From Paenibacillus macerans (GTDB lineage Bacteria > Bacillota > Bacilli > Paenibacillales > Paenibacillaceae), in the NCBI RefSeq assembly GCF_023715465.1, contig NZ_JAMBOE010000005.1, positions 434,001 to 498,000 of the forward strand: a stretch of 64,000 nucleotides of DNA, in the 5' to 3' direction. Under the pieces are notes generated by a model, which was not told the DNA's origin, made no database searches, and was given only the letters and a program-made list of their open reading frames with translations. Of the stretch, positions 24,905-33,961 are shown piece by piece; positions within the stretch are counted from its first letter, which is position 1, and each line of letters opens with the position of its first letter. A program made the translations under genes and the position numbers.

Positions 24905-25888
24905 TTACTTGATCACAAACCCCATCAGCCGCTGTACGTCCTGCAGCGTTTTTTCCGCCATTTCGGACGCCCGTTCCGCGCCCTGGCGCAGGATTTGACG
25001 CAGCTCGCCCGACTCGCGGATCTCGCGGTACCGCTGCTGAAGCGGCTCGATTACGCTGACGACGGCCTCGGCCAAATCTTTTTTGAACGGACCGTACATT
25101 TGGCCTTCGTAGCGTTTCTCCACCTCTTCGATCGACAGGCCGGAGCACTGGCTGTAAATTGTAATCAGGTTGCTGACTTCCGGTTTGTTCTCCGGATCAA
25201 ATTTAACCTCGCGCCCCGAGTCGGTCGTCGCCCGGCTGATTTTTTTGCGGATAACGTCCGGTTCGTCGAGCAAAGCAATGTAGCTGCCCGGGTTCGGGTT
25301 GCTTTTGCTCATTTTTTTCGCGGCGTCGTCCAGAGACATGATCCGCGCGCCGACCTCCGGAATATACGGCTCCGGAATCGTAAAATAGTCGCCATAGCGG
25401 TGATTGAACCGTCCCGCCAAATCCCGGGTCAGCTCCAGATGCTGCTTCTGGTCCTCGCCTACCGGCACCAGATCGGCGTTATAAACCAGGATGTCCGCCG
25501 CCATCAAAGCCGGGTACACAAACAATCCCGCGCCAACCGATTCTTTGCCGTCTGATTTGTCCTTAAACTGGGTCATCCGCTCCAGTTCGCCCATCGAAGT
25601 GAGCGTGGTCAGCAGCCATCCGAGCTGGGCATGCTGCATCACGTGGGATTGCAGATAGATGTTAGCTTTAATTGGATCGATGCCCGCCGCGATATACAGC
25701 GCCGCCACAGCCTCGGACTGGTCTGTCAATGCGGCCGGTTCCTGGGGTACCGTGATGGCGTGAAGATCGACCACCATGAAGTTGCAGGCGTAATCATTCT
25801 GCAAGGTTACGAAATTTTTGATCGCTCCAATATAATTTCCCAATGTTAGTTTCCCGCTTGGCTGGATGCCTGAAAGCACTTTTTTCAT
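24905..25888 (-). CDS. trpS: tryptophanyl-tRNA synthetase
   Basis: 327 aa, the usual length of bacterial TrpRS. Class I signatures are visible: the HIGH-equivalent near residue 10 (QPSGKLTLGNYIG) and KMSKS (AAKKMSKSNPNP, near 195). It charges tRNA-Trp. An AAGGAGG site precedes ATG. Expression is governed by the T-box leader upstream, which senses uncharged tRNA-Trp. Confidence 0.97.
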   Translation of the reverse strand: MKKVLSGIQPSGKLTLGNYIGAIKNFVTLQNDYACNFMVVDLHAITVPQEPAALTDQSEAVAALYIAAGIDPIKANIYLQSHVMQHAQLGWLLTTLTSMGELERMTQFKDKSDGKESVGAGLFVYPALMAADILVYNADLVPVGEDQKQHLELTRDLAGRFNHRYGDYFTIPEPYIPEVGARIMSLDDAAKKMSKSNPNPGSYIALLDEPDVIRKKISRATTDSGREVKFDPENKPEVSNLITIYSQCSGLSIEEVEKRYEGQMYGPFKKDLAEAVVSVIEPLQQRYREIRESGELRQILRQGAERASEMAEKTLQDVQRLMGFVIK

Positions 25889-25917
25889 CGTTTAATGACC
25901 TCCTTGATTTAAATGCA

Positions 25918-26235
25918 AAAAGGCCCCACTCCCGCAAGGGACGTGAGACCGTGGTGCCACCCTTATTCGCCGAATTTAATTCTCCAGGGGTCTTGCAGCC
26001 TGAGTTGCGTCTGTGCAAGCCAACCTTAACCAAAATCAGCCTTAATGATTCCGTAACGTGGAACACCCGGCCGGCATACTTCGCATAGCAGCAAGGCTTC
26101 CCGCCTGCCCGCAGTTCTGTCCGGCGCTCCGAGGCCCATTCGGCCAAAACTCCTCCTCCGGTTCGCATCAACCACCGGCTTTCTGCAGGACGAACGTTTC
26201 GCTTACTTGCCCTCATCATCACATTATCGTTATGG
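25918..26235 (-). promoter_or_regulatory. T-box riboswitch of trpS
   Basis: Minus strand. The conserved T-box sequence GGGTGGCACCACGG lies at about 25949-25964. The terminator stem just after it (near 25918-25952) ends in a T-run before trpS. The region up to about 26235 carries the Stem I part. Uncharged tRNA-Trp is expected to stabilise the antiterminator. I could not place the specifier triplet with certainty. Confidence 0.9.
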
Positions 26236-26402
26236 GCAAATCCTTTAAGGCTACAGAACCTTTGCAGGACCCGCTTTTATTGATAATAATCATAAAAGTG
26301 TTTGCCGTCCATGTCAAATTCATTTTTCGTCTACCGCAAAAAAATGTTATGATTAGTTTTAGCTTAAGGAACAGATAATTATGTGGGAAAAGGAGCAACG
26401 AT

Positions 26403-27389
26403 ATGAAAAAGGTGACCAAAGGGCAATGGAACGGTTACGATACGTATATCTTACATAGCCACGAACTTGAAGTCACGCTGCTACCCCGCCTTGGCAATAA
26501 CGTGATTCGCATTTGGGACCGTGTTCAGCAGCGCGATGTGCTGCGGCACCCGGACGAAAGCGAACTGGATTTCTATCTGCAAAAGCCGTACCACTTCGGC
26601 ATCCCTTTGCTGATTCCGCCGGGACGGATTCGCAGGGGGCGCTTCTCGTACGCAGGCCAGGAATATCAGTTTGACCGCAACACGGCAAACGACAACCACA
26701 TCCACGGGCTGCACCGTACGCAATCCTGGTGCGTCAGCGATATCGAAGAAGACGACGAAGGCTGCGCCATCACAACGGAGTTCGTAACCTCGGACGATCC
26801 GAACTGGATTCGGCAATTTCCCGAACCGCTGAAACTGGAAATGACCTTGCGGCTGCAGGGCGCTTCCTTGAAGCAAACCTTTAAAATCACGCACCTGGGA
26901 CAAAACGCCGCCCCGTTCGGTTTGGGCCTGCACACCTGGTTCCTGATCGACGGCGAACCTGGCCGCTGGAACCTGAAGCTGCCGGTTAGCGGGCTGTTCA
27001 AAGCCGATGAAGAGCTGATCCCCACGGGAGAGATCGCTCCTTTAGGTCCATGGGAAGCTTTAAACGAAGGGATGAACCTGCAGGGCGTAGATTGCGATAC
27101 GATGCTGAACATCGGCGGCAAACCGGCGGTAGCCACGTTAACCAGGGATGACGGATACGGTCTGGTTTATTCCGCCGATCCGGAATATTTTAAATTTTGG
27201 GTCATCTATTCCAAAGGCGAGGCCGATCAGTTTTTCTGCATCGAGCCCTACACCTGGCTCCCGGATGCCCCAAATTCTCCGCTGCCTGCCGAGCAGACCG
27301 GGTTGATTGATTTAAAGCCGCAGCAAACCGTAGAGCTGAACCTGAACCTGGTTATTGTTTACCCTGCCGGCGAATCCGCCCCCGAATAA
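26403..27389 (+). CDS. aldose 1-epimerase / galactose mutarotase family protein
   Basis: 328 aa with the mutarotase beta-sandwich pattern. The likely catalytic His is in GLHTWFLIDG and the Glu in CIEPYTWLPDAPN; HIHGLHR carries the second conserved His. It interconverts sugar anomers; the exact sugar is not readable. It stands alone, and is followed by a strong hairpin terminator. Confidence 0.88.
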   Translation: MKKVTKGQWNGYDTYILHSHELEVTLLPRLGNNVIRIWDRVQQRDVLRHPDESELDFYLQKPYHFGIPLLIPPGRIRRGRFSYAGQEYQFDRNTANDNHIHGLHRTQSWCVSDIEEDDEGCAITTEFVTSDDPNWIRQFPEPLKLEMTLRLQGASLKQTFKITHLGQNAAPFGLGLHTWFLIDGEPGRWNLKLPVSGLFKADEELIPTGEIAPLGPWEALNEGMNLQGVDCDTMLNIGGKPAVATLTRDDGYGLVYSADPEYFKFWVIYSKGEADQFFCIEPYTWLPDAPNSPLPAEQTGLIDLKPQQTVELNLNLVIVYPAGESAPE

Positions 27390-27433
27390 GATTCCTGATC
27401 CTTTGCTTCGCCCGCGTCAATACGAAACCAAGC

Positions 27434-27473
27434 GGCCGTTCGTCATCCACCTGTGATGATGGACGGCCTTTTT
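27434..27473 (+). terminator. terminator after the epimerase gene
   Basis: GGCCGTTCGTCATC pairs with GATGATGGACGGCC around a 7-base loop, then TTTTT. Confidence 0.85.
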
Positions 27474-27542
27474 GTGCGCCGCCACCGGGCCGCCGATTTC
27501 TGAAATGAAATAATTACCACTACTAAAAATCGAAGTCTACCC

Positions 27543-27571
27543 GCATATTTTTCTCCCTAGGAACCATACTA
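27543..27571 (+). promoter_or_regulatory. sigma-G (forespore) promoter of the SASP gene
   Basis: GCATA (27543-27547) and CATACTA (27565-27571) are spaced by 17 bases and match the known sigma-G consensus. They lie 30 bases before the spore-protein start. Confidence 0.75.
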
Positions 27572-27600
27572 ACAGCACAAAGGCAAAGGAGGTGACAACG

Positions 27601-27825
27601 ATGGCAGGTAGAAGCGGAAGCCGAAACAACCTTATCGTTCGCGAAGCCAACGCCGCGCTGCAACAACTGAAAGCTGAAGCAGCTCAAGAATTAGGCGTGC
27701 AAATTCCGCAAGACGGTTACTACGGGAACTACACATCCCGTGAAACCGGCTCCCTCGGGGGTTACATTACGAAACGTCTGGTTCAATTGGCGGAGCAGCA
27801 ATTGTCGGGTCGTTCGAACCTGTAA
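27601..27825 (+). CDS. alpha/beta-type small acid-soluble spore protein
   Basis: 74 aa. It coats and protects DNA in the dormant spore. The SASP signatures are the LKAEAAQELGV segment, where the germination protease GPR would cut, and GSLGGYITKRLVQLAEQQL. An AAAGGAGGTGA site precedes ATG at 27601, which I prefer to the in-frame GTG nine bases earlier. A sigma-G promoter is upstream and a hairpin terminator follows. Confidence 0.96.
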   Translation: MAGRSGSRNNLIVREANAALQQLKAEAAQELGVQIPQDGYYGNYTSRETGSLGGYITKRLVQLAEQQLSGRSNL

Positions 27826-27854
27826 CTTGCATTCTCCTATCATTTAACACTATA

Positions 27855-27893
27855 GGAAACAGGCGATCTGCTTTTTGCAGGTCGCCTGTTTCC
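27855..27893. terminator. hairpin between the SASP gene and the convergent 138-aa gene
   Basis: GGAAACAGGCGATCTGC pairs with GCAGGTCGCCTGTTTCC (one mismatch) around a five-T loop; likely a bidirectional terminator. Confidence 0.8.
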
Positions 27894-27922
27894 CCATTCA
27901 TGCGTGCTGCATTTACCGCGTT

Positions 27923-28339
27923 TTAAGAGGTCTTATCTTGTTTGTATGTATTGATGGCGTCCTTACGCGAGTAGCGCTGGATCAGCAAATTGGCCATGTT
28001 GTAATTGGATTCCAAGATGGTGTCCACGACAATCATTCCTTGGCGAAGCGCAAATTCATAACTGATTTCCCCGTGAGTCCAAAACCGTTTGAACTTTAAC
28101 GACTCGATGGCCATCCTCCGAAAACTAATGATCTGCTCCATGGTCAGCCCTGTGCTCTCCTCGGCGAGATGTCCGTTCCGTCCGGCAATCGGATTGTGAC
28201 GGATTCCGAATTTTCCGATGGTATTGTTGCGGATTTGGATGAATACGGTGCCTGACGTTAATCCGGAAAGCTCCTCTTCCATCTCCTTAAATGCCATTTC
28301 CACTTGTCTGGCGAGTGAAATTTCGTCGATATTCAGCAT
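27923..28339 (-). CDS. 138-aa protein of unknown function
   Basis: I do not recognise a characterised family. It is soluble, with a helical N-terminus, a strand region containing KFGIRHNPIAGRNG, and a helical C-terminus (KFKRFWTHGEISYEFALRQG). No catalytic motif is clear and I see no methyltransferase motif. AAGGGAGG lies six bases before the ATG at 28339, which I take over the GTG two codons earlier. It converges on the SASP gene. Confidence 0.8.
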   Translation of the reverse strand: MLNIDEISLARQVEMAFKEMEEELSGLTSGTVFIQIRNNTIGKFGIRHNPIAGRNGHLAEESTGLTMEQIISFRRMAIESLKFKRFWTHGEISYEFALRQGMIVVDTILESNYNMANLLIQRYSRKDAINTYKQDKTS

Positions 28340-28345
28340 ATCCAC

Positions 28346-28980
28346 CCTCCCTTCCCATGTAAGTCCCTATTACATAGGGCTTATGTCCCATTATAGGCCA
28401 TAATTTTATACACATCAACAATATACTACAAATTTGGTTAATAATTACTATACAAAATATGACTGCAATTTTTTTAAAAATTACATAACTCAGCTTTCGC
28501 AGCAAAAAATCGGCAGACAAGCCTTGATTTAGCTAGGCAAAGCAGCAATCCATTGCCGGAGTTGACGCTGAATCAGAGGCGGACAGTGTCTTCCCGGCTT
28601 TTTGGGCTACTTCGTTGATCAAGCATAGGAGATCCCTTGTAAAACGTGCCGGTAGCATGATCCCTAAATCGGGCAAGCAACTCGACCGCTTTGCTGCGAT
28701 CCAGCTCAAACATGGAAGCATGGAAGCGTCAACAATGAAGAGGGCGTCACGAATCCGCCGAGGTCAGCGCATCTACCTTTTGCACCGTAGCCATTTCGAG
28801 CAGTCTCACAAATCAACGCCAGGTGAGGGGCTGTTCGTGTCTTGGTGTCGTCCCTGCCTGCTACTTGCCTTTGCACGATTATCCCTTTCGTTCAGTGAGC
28901 AAGGAGTAGGGGGTGGGACTAGATCATGGGTTCCCAAAAAAGAGAAAAAAAGAGAGGAGGAATAAATGAGGCGGTCCAGG
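28346..28980. other. intergenic stretch without a convincing gene
   Basis: About 630 bases. Minus-strand frames near 28533-28730 are short and coding-like but have no ribosome site or recognisable product; they may be decayed. An A/G-rich run (28935-28965) precedes the promoter of the IS1595-like gene. Confidence 0.5.
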
Positions 28981-28993
28981 TGAGATTTTCGGC

Positions 28994-29022
28994 TTGTTAA
29001 GGGAACGTACGTTTGGTATAAT
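28994..29022 (+). promoter_or_regulatory. near-consensus promoter of the IS1595-like gene
   Basis: TTGTTA (28994-28999), 17 bases, then TATAAT (29017-29022). Confidence 0.7.
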
Positions 29023-29045
29023 GAAATAAATCGAACATACATTCG
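29002..29045 (+). promoter_or_regulatory. two LexA-like boxes around the -10 region
   Basis: CGAACATACATTCG (29032-29045) differs by one base from the Firmicute SOS box CGAAC-N4-GTTCG. A second, weaker box GGAACGTACGTTTG (29002-29015) lies between -35 and -10. Both positions would block transcription, so the downstream gene may be DNA-damage inducible. Confidence 0.5.
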
Positions 29046-29073
29046 CGTATTCTTGATACGGGGGCGAGCGAAC

Positions 29074-29976
29074 ATGGAGGTCAATACGGGAACGGAACTT
29101 CAACCATTCACCAGCCGTTATAACAGCGAGCAGGCCTGCATGGAGGCGCTGATCGCGATGAAGTGGCCAAGCGGCTTCGTCTGCCCGCGCTGCGCTCACA
29201 CCCGGTGCAGTCGTTTGACCTCCCGGCATATCCCCTTGTTCGAGTGCGGAAAGTGCAAGCATCAAACATCGCCTTTGGTCGGCACGATTTTTGAAGGAAC
29301 GCATCTCCCCCTGGTGAAGTGGTTCCAGGCGCTGGAGTTGTTCCTGCTCCCTGACGACATCTCGGCGATGCGGCTGCGCCAGGTGATCCGGGTCACCTAC
29401 AAAACCGCCTGGTCGATGCTGCACAAAATACGCCACGCCGTGGGAGAGTTCGATGCCCGGGAGCTGCTCTCTGGAGACGTGAAGGTGAACAGCGATCTGT
29501 ATGGGCGTAATCCGTCCCGGTGTCAGCTTACGCATCCGTACGCCTCGGCGGTCGTAGTCGGCTGCACGGTCACGGAGTCGGGCGAGCCGGAGCAGGTCAA
29601 AATCCGCCTGGTGCCGCATAAGCGGGGAGATGGAAAAAGGGCAAACCGTCACGAACTCGCCGCGTTCATCAATGGGCATGTGGATGTCCATACATCGGCA
29701 GTACAGTCGTTCCCTCTAGCCTTTCGGCTGTATGCGCCTTTGCGGAAAGTGGTGAGAGAGGTGTGGGAATCGCTGAAGAGTACATATATAGCCTTGGGAC
29801 TGAAGCATCTGCAAGCGTACCTAAACGAGTACACCGGACGCCGCCGGCTGCGCTTGCCCGGAGCGGAAGAAACGATGCGGCAGAAGTTGCTGCGCATGTG
29901 TGTGGCGATTCCGGCGATCCCTTACCGCCGGCTGATCGCGCGCCAACCGAACCAGCCCCTTGCGGCTGCGGCCTGA
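29074..29976 (+). CDS. IS1595-like transposase-domain protein, catalytic residues altered
   Basis: 300 aa. It has a zinc ribbon (CPRC…CGKC, about residues 35-60), the helical region typical of IS1595/ISXO2 transposases (WFQALELFLLPDDISAMRLRQ), and a C-terminal KHLQAYLNEYTGRRR segment matching the family end. In place of the usual V-E-V-D-E motif the protein reads DVKVNSDLYG, so the first catalytic Asp is Asn, and the region of the later catalytic residues is also diverged. I saw no terminal inverted repeats. It may be a dead or domesticated copy. I start at 29074 on ribosome-site spacing. Confidence 0.75.
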   Translation: MEVNTGTELQPFTSRYNSEQACMEALIAMKWPSGFVCPRCAHTRCSRLTSRHIPLFECGKCKHQTSPLVGTIFEGTHLPLVKWFQALELFLLPDDISAMRLRQVIRVTYKTAWSMLHKIRHAVGEFDARELLSGDVKVNSDLYGRNPSRCQLTHPYASAVVVGCTVTESGEPEQVKIRLVPHKRGDGKRANRHELAAFINGHVDVHTSAVQSFPLAFRLYAPLRKVVREVWESLKSTYIALGLKHLQAYLNEYTGRRRLRLPGAEETMRQKLLRMCVAIPAIPYRRLIARQPNQPLAAAA

Positions 29977-30684
29977 TCGACACGTTGGAACGGTGGGGGG
30001 AGTTTTACGAAGATCAACTTAATGAGTAGGGGTTAGCTTAATGCGGATCAAATCGATTGGTGTGAGTTAACATGAACGGTGTAGGCGTTGCTGCAAATGG
30101 AAGGGTTCCGTCTACAGCAAAATCACGGTCTTTTCGTTTCTCTCGAGTCTTGTCCTTGGTCTCCTGTCTTGATGTCTTTGTCTTGATCTCTTGTCCGGTC
30201 TGTTTCACCTCCCCTAAACCTGATTCCTTCTCCTAAGCCTGTCTAAATTATCTCGAACCTATCTGCTTCTTCACCAAATATTTTCTTCTTACCGAGCTTG
30301 TCTGTTTCTCTGCTACCCTGATCAAACGGGATAATCGTGCAAAGCATCCGGACAGCGAGTGCTGGTCTGCCCCCACCCCACTTCCCTATCCTTCGGCTTG
30401 ACTGTCAAGCAAGAATTATAAGGTTGAGCCAGAAAAGAATACTTTACTTCGTTTGGCAGTTGATTTAGGTCGGGCTGATGATCTATAACAATGAAAGACA
30501 CCTCTTCTGTCTGATCGTAGAAGCTCTTCTGACTCAAGCAGATCTTTTCTCTGCGAAAGTTGAGTTACATAATACATCAATATTCCACTAAATTCGCGCA
30601 CACCTTAAGGCCCCCCTTGCCCTTGATTTGGAACGACTAGCGTCACTGGGGTTCGTTAGCTTCTTGGTTGCGCCATGGCCACAT
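29977..30684. other. gene-free stretch with CT-rich tract
   Basis: About 700 bases. A pyrimidine-rich tract with repeated TCTTG(T/A) words lies at about 30120-30260. A minus-strand frame (30322-30601) broken into two overlapping pieces may be a gene remnant, but I cannot name it. Confidence 0.45.
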
Positions 30685-30727
30685 AAAAAGCGGGCCCCTC
30701 ACCGTCACCAAAGACGGGGGACCCGCT
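30685..30727 (-). terminator. terminator after the oligoendopeptidase gene
   Basis: On the minus strand GCGGGTCCCCCGTC pairs with GACGGTGAGGGGCCCGC (small bulge), followed by TTTTT. Confidence 0.85.
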
Positions 30728-30735
30728 CACACCTT

Positions 30736-32538
30736 TTATTTGGTCAATTCCAGGAACGCATCAACGTCGGCCACGGACAACGCCATCGCTTCGCGCCAGA
30801 AATCCGGCTTGGTCAAGTCAACCTGCAGATGTTTGGCGGCCAGTTCCTCAACCGTCATCCGGCCCGTATCCCGCAGCAGAGCATCGTATTTTTCCGAGAA
30901 CGCCTTACCTTCCCGCTGCGCCATCGCATAGATGCCGGTGCTGAACATGTAGCCGAAGGTATACGGAAAATTATAGAACGGCACGTCCGTGATGTAAAAA
31001 TGCAGCTTGGAAGCCCAGAAATGCGGGTGATAGTTGCCCAGCGCCCCGCAGTACGCTTCCCGCTGCGCTTCCTCCATCAGCGCCGACAATTCGCCGGCGT
31101 CCAGCAAGCCTTGCCGGCGTTTCGCATAAAAGCGCGTTTCGAACAGGAAGCGGGCATGAATGTTCATGTAGAAGGCGATGGATCTCTGGATTTGGTCGGC
31201 GAGCAGCACAATTTTCTGTTCCTTGCTTGCCGCGTTTTTCACCAGGGCGTCCGACACGATCATTTCCGCAAAGGTCGAAGCGGTTTCCGCGACATTCATC
31301 GCGTAATCCTGGTTGAATACCGGCAGCTCCTCCATCAAATACTGATGATAGGCGTGACCAAGCTCATGAGCCAGCGTCGACACGTTCGAAACCGTTCCCC
31401 CAAACGTCATGAAAATCCGCGTTTGCTTGCTGACCGGAAGCGCGGTACAGAAACCACCCGGCCGCTTCCCGGAACGGTCTTCCGCTTCGATCCAACGCTT
31501 ACGGAACGCCTCGGCCGCAAATTCGGCCAATTTCGGGCTAAAGCCGCCAAACTGCTTGACGATATCTTGCGCGGCTTGGTCGTAAGTAATTTCTTCCGAC
31601 ACTTTACCGAGCGGCGCGTCCACATCGGCCCAGTTCAGCTTTTCGAGTCCAAGCAGCTTCGCTTTCCGCTCTAAATAAGCAACGAATTTCGGCTTGTTCT
31701 CCTCAATGACCTGCCACATCGCATCCAGCGTCGCCCCCGACATGCGATTGATCGCCAGCGGCTCCTTCAGGATATCGTCCCAGCCTCTCTTTTCGTACAG
31801 CTTCAAACGGAAGCCCGCCAGCCGGTTCAAAGTGTCCGCGCAGTAATCGGCGGAATTGCCCCAGGCTTCCTCCCAGTTGGTAAATACGCGCTCCCGAACG
31901 CTGCGGTCCGGATCGTCCAGCTTGTTGGCCGCTTGGCCTACGGACAGCATCTTCACTTCGCCGCCCTGCTCCTGGAACGGCACGTTTACTTTGGCGACGA
32001 TCGTATCGTAATGCTGTCCCCAGCCATGGTAACCGTCAATGGCTAGATCAGAAGCCAGGCTCTCCAGCTCGGGCGGCAGCTTCTCGCGGGCTTCGCTGCG
32101 TTTTTCGCTGAGGACAAAGGAAATCGGCGCGATCTTGTCACGCTTCATCCAACCCGCCCACACCTCGTCGCTTGTCATGCGCAGCACGTTCCAGAACAGG
32201 GTCATCACATTATTGTACGCAGCCCGGAGCGATGTCACTTTGGCGTCCAGTTGAACCGCCTTCTTGTCATGCTGATCCTGAGCCGTCAAACAGGCTACAA
32301 AGCTGCCCGCTTCCGTCAGTTTGGCGGAGGCCGCCTGCAGCCCTTCAATGATTTCGTCAAAAGCTGCCGTGTCCTGAAGCGAGGCCGGAGCGCTCAGCTC
32401 TTTGATCGCTGCATGGTAACCGGCAATATCGCGTTCCAATGTCTCAAGAAATTCACGGAATGCTGCTGAAGAAGAACCTCCCGGGAAAATCGAGTTAAGC
32501 TCCCAAGTAGGATCAAGGGGTCCAGTGAATAATGTCAT
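30736..32538 (-). CDS. pepF: M3-family oligoendopeptidase (PepF-type)
   Basis: 600-aa cytoplasmic zinc metallopeptidase that cleaves short peptides. The active site HELGH (in TLAHELGHAYHQYLM) and the downstream Glu region (NVAETASTFAEMIV) are intact. Length and ends fit the PepF/M3B family. AAAGGATG precedes ATG. In sporulating relatives such enzymes degrade signalling peptides, but here no peptide gene is adjacent. Confidence 0.95.
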   Translation of the reverse strand: MTLFTGPLDPTWELNSIFPGGSSSAAFREFLETLERDIAGYHAAIKELSAPASLQDTAAFDEIIEGLQAASAKLTEAGSFVACLTAQDQHDKKAVQLDAKVTSLRAAYNNVMTLFWNVLRMTSDEVWAGWMKRDKIAPISFVLSEKRSEAREKLPPELESLASDLAIDGYHGWGQHYDTIVAKVNVPFQEQGGEVKMLSVGQAANKLDDPDRSVRERVFTNWEEAWGNSADYCADTLNRLAGFRLKLYEKRGWDDILKEPLAINRMSGATLDAMWQVIEENKPKFVAYLERKAKLLGLEKLNWADVDAPLGKVSEEITYDQAAQDIVKQFGGFSPKLAEFAAEAFRKRWIEAEDRSGKRPGGFCTALPVSKQTRIFMTFGGTVSNVSTLAHELGHAYHQYLMEELPVFNQDYAMNVAETASTFAEMIVSDALVKNAASKEQKIVLLADQIQRSIAFYMNIHARFLFETRFYAKRRQGLLDAGELSALMEEAQREAYCGALGNYHPHFWASKLHFYITDVPFYNFPYTFGYMFSTGIYAMAQREGKAFSEKYDALLRDTGRMTVEELAAKHLQVDLTKPDFWREAMALSVADVDAFLELTK

Positions 32539-32640
32539 GGATATTGTCTCATCCTTTCTTCAATCGTTTATTATTGATGCCAAAGCAGGCTAAAAAGTAT
32601 GCTATTATATAGCTACCAGTTTAACAGGAGGGATATTCAT

Positions 32641-32865
32641 ATGAAGCCGCTACAAATTTCACCGGACACCGCCGTTAAATTAGCAGCGAAATTAAAGGTG
32701 CCGCTCGAGCACCTGATGCATATGCCGCAGCACATTTTACTCCAAAAGATCGCCGAGCTCGCCAAGGAAGAAACCGGAAGCAAACCGGCCGAAGCCGGCG
32801 CGGAGCCTTCCGCGTCCGAAGCGGCGGGGGAAACGAAACCCGGGGATCCGCGGCAGAGCTCATGA
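32641..32865 (+). CDS. yycC: YycC-family protein
   Basis: 74 aa. The N-terminal 45 residues (MKPLQISPDTAVKLAAKL, PLEHLMHMPQHILLQKI) match the YycC family of unknown function; the Ala/Glu/Pro-rich tail is variable. AGGAGGG sits eight bases before ATG at 32641, so the longer upstream reading is rejected. Its stop overlaps the next gene's start as ATGA. Confidence 0.9.
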   Translation: MKPLQISPDTAVKLAAKLKVPLEHLMHMPQHILLQKIAELAKEETGSKPAEAGAEPSASEAAGETKPGDPRQSS

Positions 32866-33095
32866 TTCCGTTTAATCGAACTTTGCCTTATGATGTGGTC
32901 ATGGGAGATGTGTATGTACAGGATTGTCCTTTTTGCGGCGCCAGCAATGTGCTGCTACCGTTAAAACCGCGCGACCTCAAAACCATACGCGAAGGCAAAA
33001 AAAGGCTGCTGGTGTTCCCCTGCTGCGGAAACAAGGTGCATGTGCTGGATTGCGACAACGACTACTTGCTCACCGACACGGTGTTAAGGCGCTAA
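32862..33095 (+). CDS. 77-aa zinc-finger-like protein
   Basis: CPFC near residue 22 and CC near residue 54 could bind zinc. The rest is strand-rich with no known motif. It is translationally coupled to yycC by an ATGA overlap and followed by a strong terminator, so the two form an operon. Confidence 0.85.
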   Translation: MIPFNRTLPYDVVMGDVYVQDCPFCGASNVLLPLKPRDLKTIREGKKRLLVFPCCGNKVHVLDCDNDYLLTDTVLRR

Positions 33096-33136
33096 ACCCG
33101 CAAAACTGCCGCACGTATCGCTCAACGCTGCAATTA

Positions 33137-33161
33137 GGGCCGTTCATGCAAAGAACGGCCC
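33137..33161 (+). terminator. terminator after the yycC operon
   Basis: GGGCCGTTC pairs with GAACGGCCC around a 7-base loop, followed by a T-rich tail. Confidence 0.85.
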
Positions 33162-33208
33162 TTCATGTTTTGATCCGGCAGGCATCCCGGTCCCTTAGGC
33201 CTCCGGCG

Positions 33209-33907
33209 TTAACTTTGCATTTCCTCCGGAAGCTCATGCCCAGCGCCAAGCATTTCCTCGCGCAGCACCGCCCACTGCTCCCGCGACGCCCGAATCATCG
33301 CGGCATCCATGATCTTCTTGTCGTTGATGACGCGGCTGAACCATTTGACGGCATCGTGGTAATTGCCGATGCGGCGGTTCAACTCGCCGATCAAATACAT
33401 CAGCCGGGCGTCGCTGCCGCCCACGCCCTCGGTTTCGTATACGCGAACGTAAGATTCCAGCGAATATTGCAGGAACCGCTTCTCCTGCGGTTCGTTGTTC
33501 TGGTAACGGTACAGCCAGGCAATATGATGCAGGATACTGGCGATAATCCGCTCTTTCTCGCCGATCGTTTGCGCGCACAGCAATCCAAGCTTATATGTTT
33601 CCAGGGCGGCGGCCCAATCGCGGTGCCCGCCGTAATCCCGTTTGGCGAACTTGCTGCCGATCGCTTCCTGAAACAGGGCCCGCTGCTTGTCGTTCAATCT
33701 GTCCGTGGAGTTCTCCGTGGAAGCAAATCCACAGGAAGGGCATACCCTGACGACGTAATAATCGGGATTCTCCTTCTGATAATATCCGCAGAAATCGCTA
33801 TCTGTCCGCACGGCCCGCTTAAAGCTGGGCCGGACGCGCGACGTCGAAAATTCATGTTCGCAATAAGCACAGGTGATTTTGATCTGATAAAGAGGTTCAA
33901 GTTCCAA
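33209..33907 (-). CDS. DUF2225 family protein
   Basis: A zinc-binding N-terminus (CAYCEHEF and CPSCGF) is followed by TPR-like helices. Members are conserved in Firmicutes; no function is established. A longer frame begins at 33946, but GGAAAGGAAG precedes the TTG at 33907 at normal spacing, and that start gives the typical MELEPLYQIK opening (232 aa). It follows the truncated-haemoglobin gene closely, so they may be co-transcribed. Confidence 0.88.
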   Translation of the reverse strand: MELEPLYQIKITCAYCEHEFSTSRVRPSFKRAVRTDSDFCGYYQKENPDYYVVRVCPSCGFASTENSTDRLNDKQRALFQEAIGSKFAKRDYGGHRDWAAALETYKLGLLCAQTIGEKERIIASILHHIAWLYRYQNNEPQEKRFLQYSLESYVRVYETEGVGGSDARLMYLIGELNRRIGNYHDAVKWFSRVINDKKIMDAAMIRASREQWAVLREEMLGAGHELPEEMQS

Positions 33908-33961
33908 TTCTACAACTTCCTTTCCAAAAGTCCGCCTTCGGCGCATATCCGGCGTCTTGTT

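Noticed and set aside
28615..28965. A 116-codon plus-strand frame before the IS1595-like gene
   Set aside because: No ribosome site; ends in a low-complexity Lys/Glu run encoded by the A/G tract.
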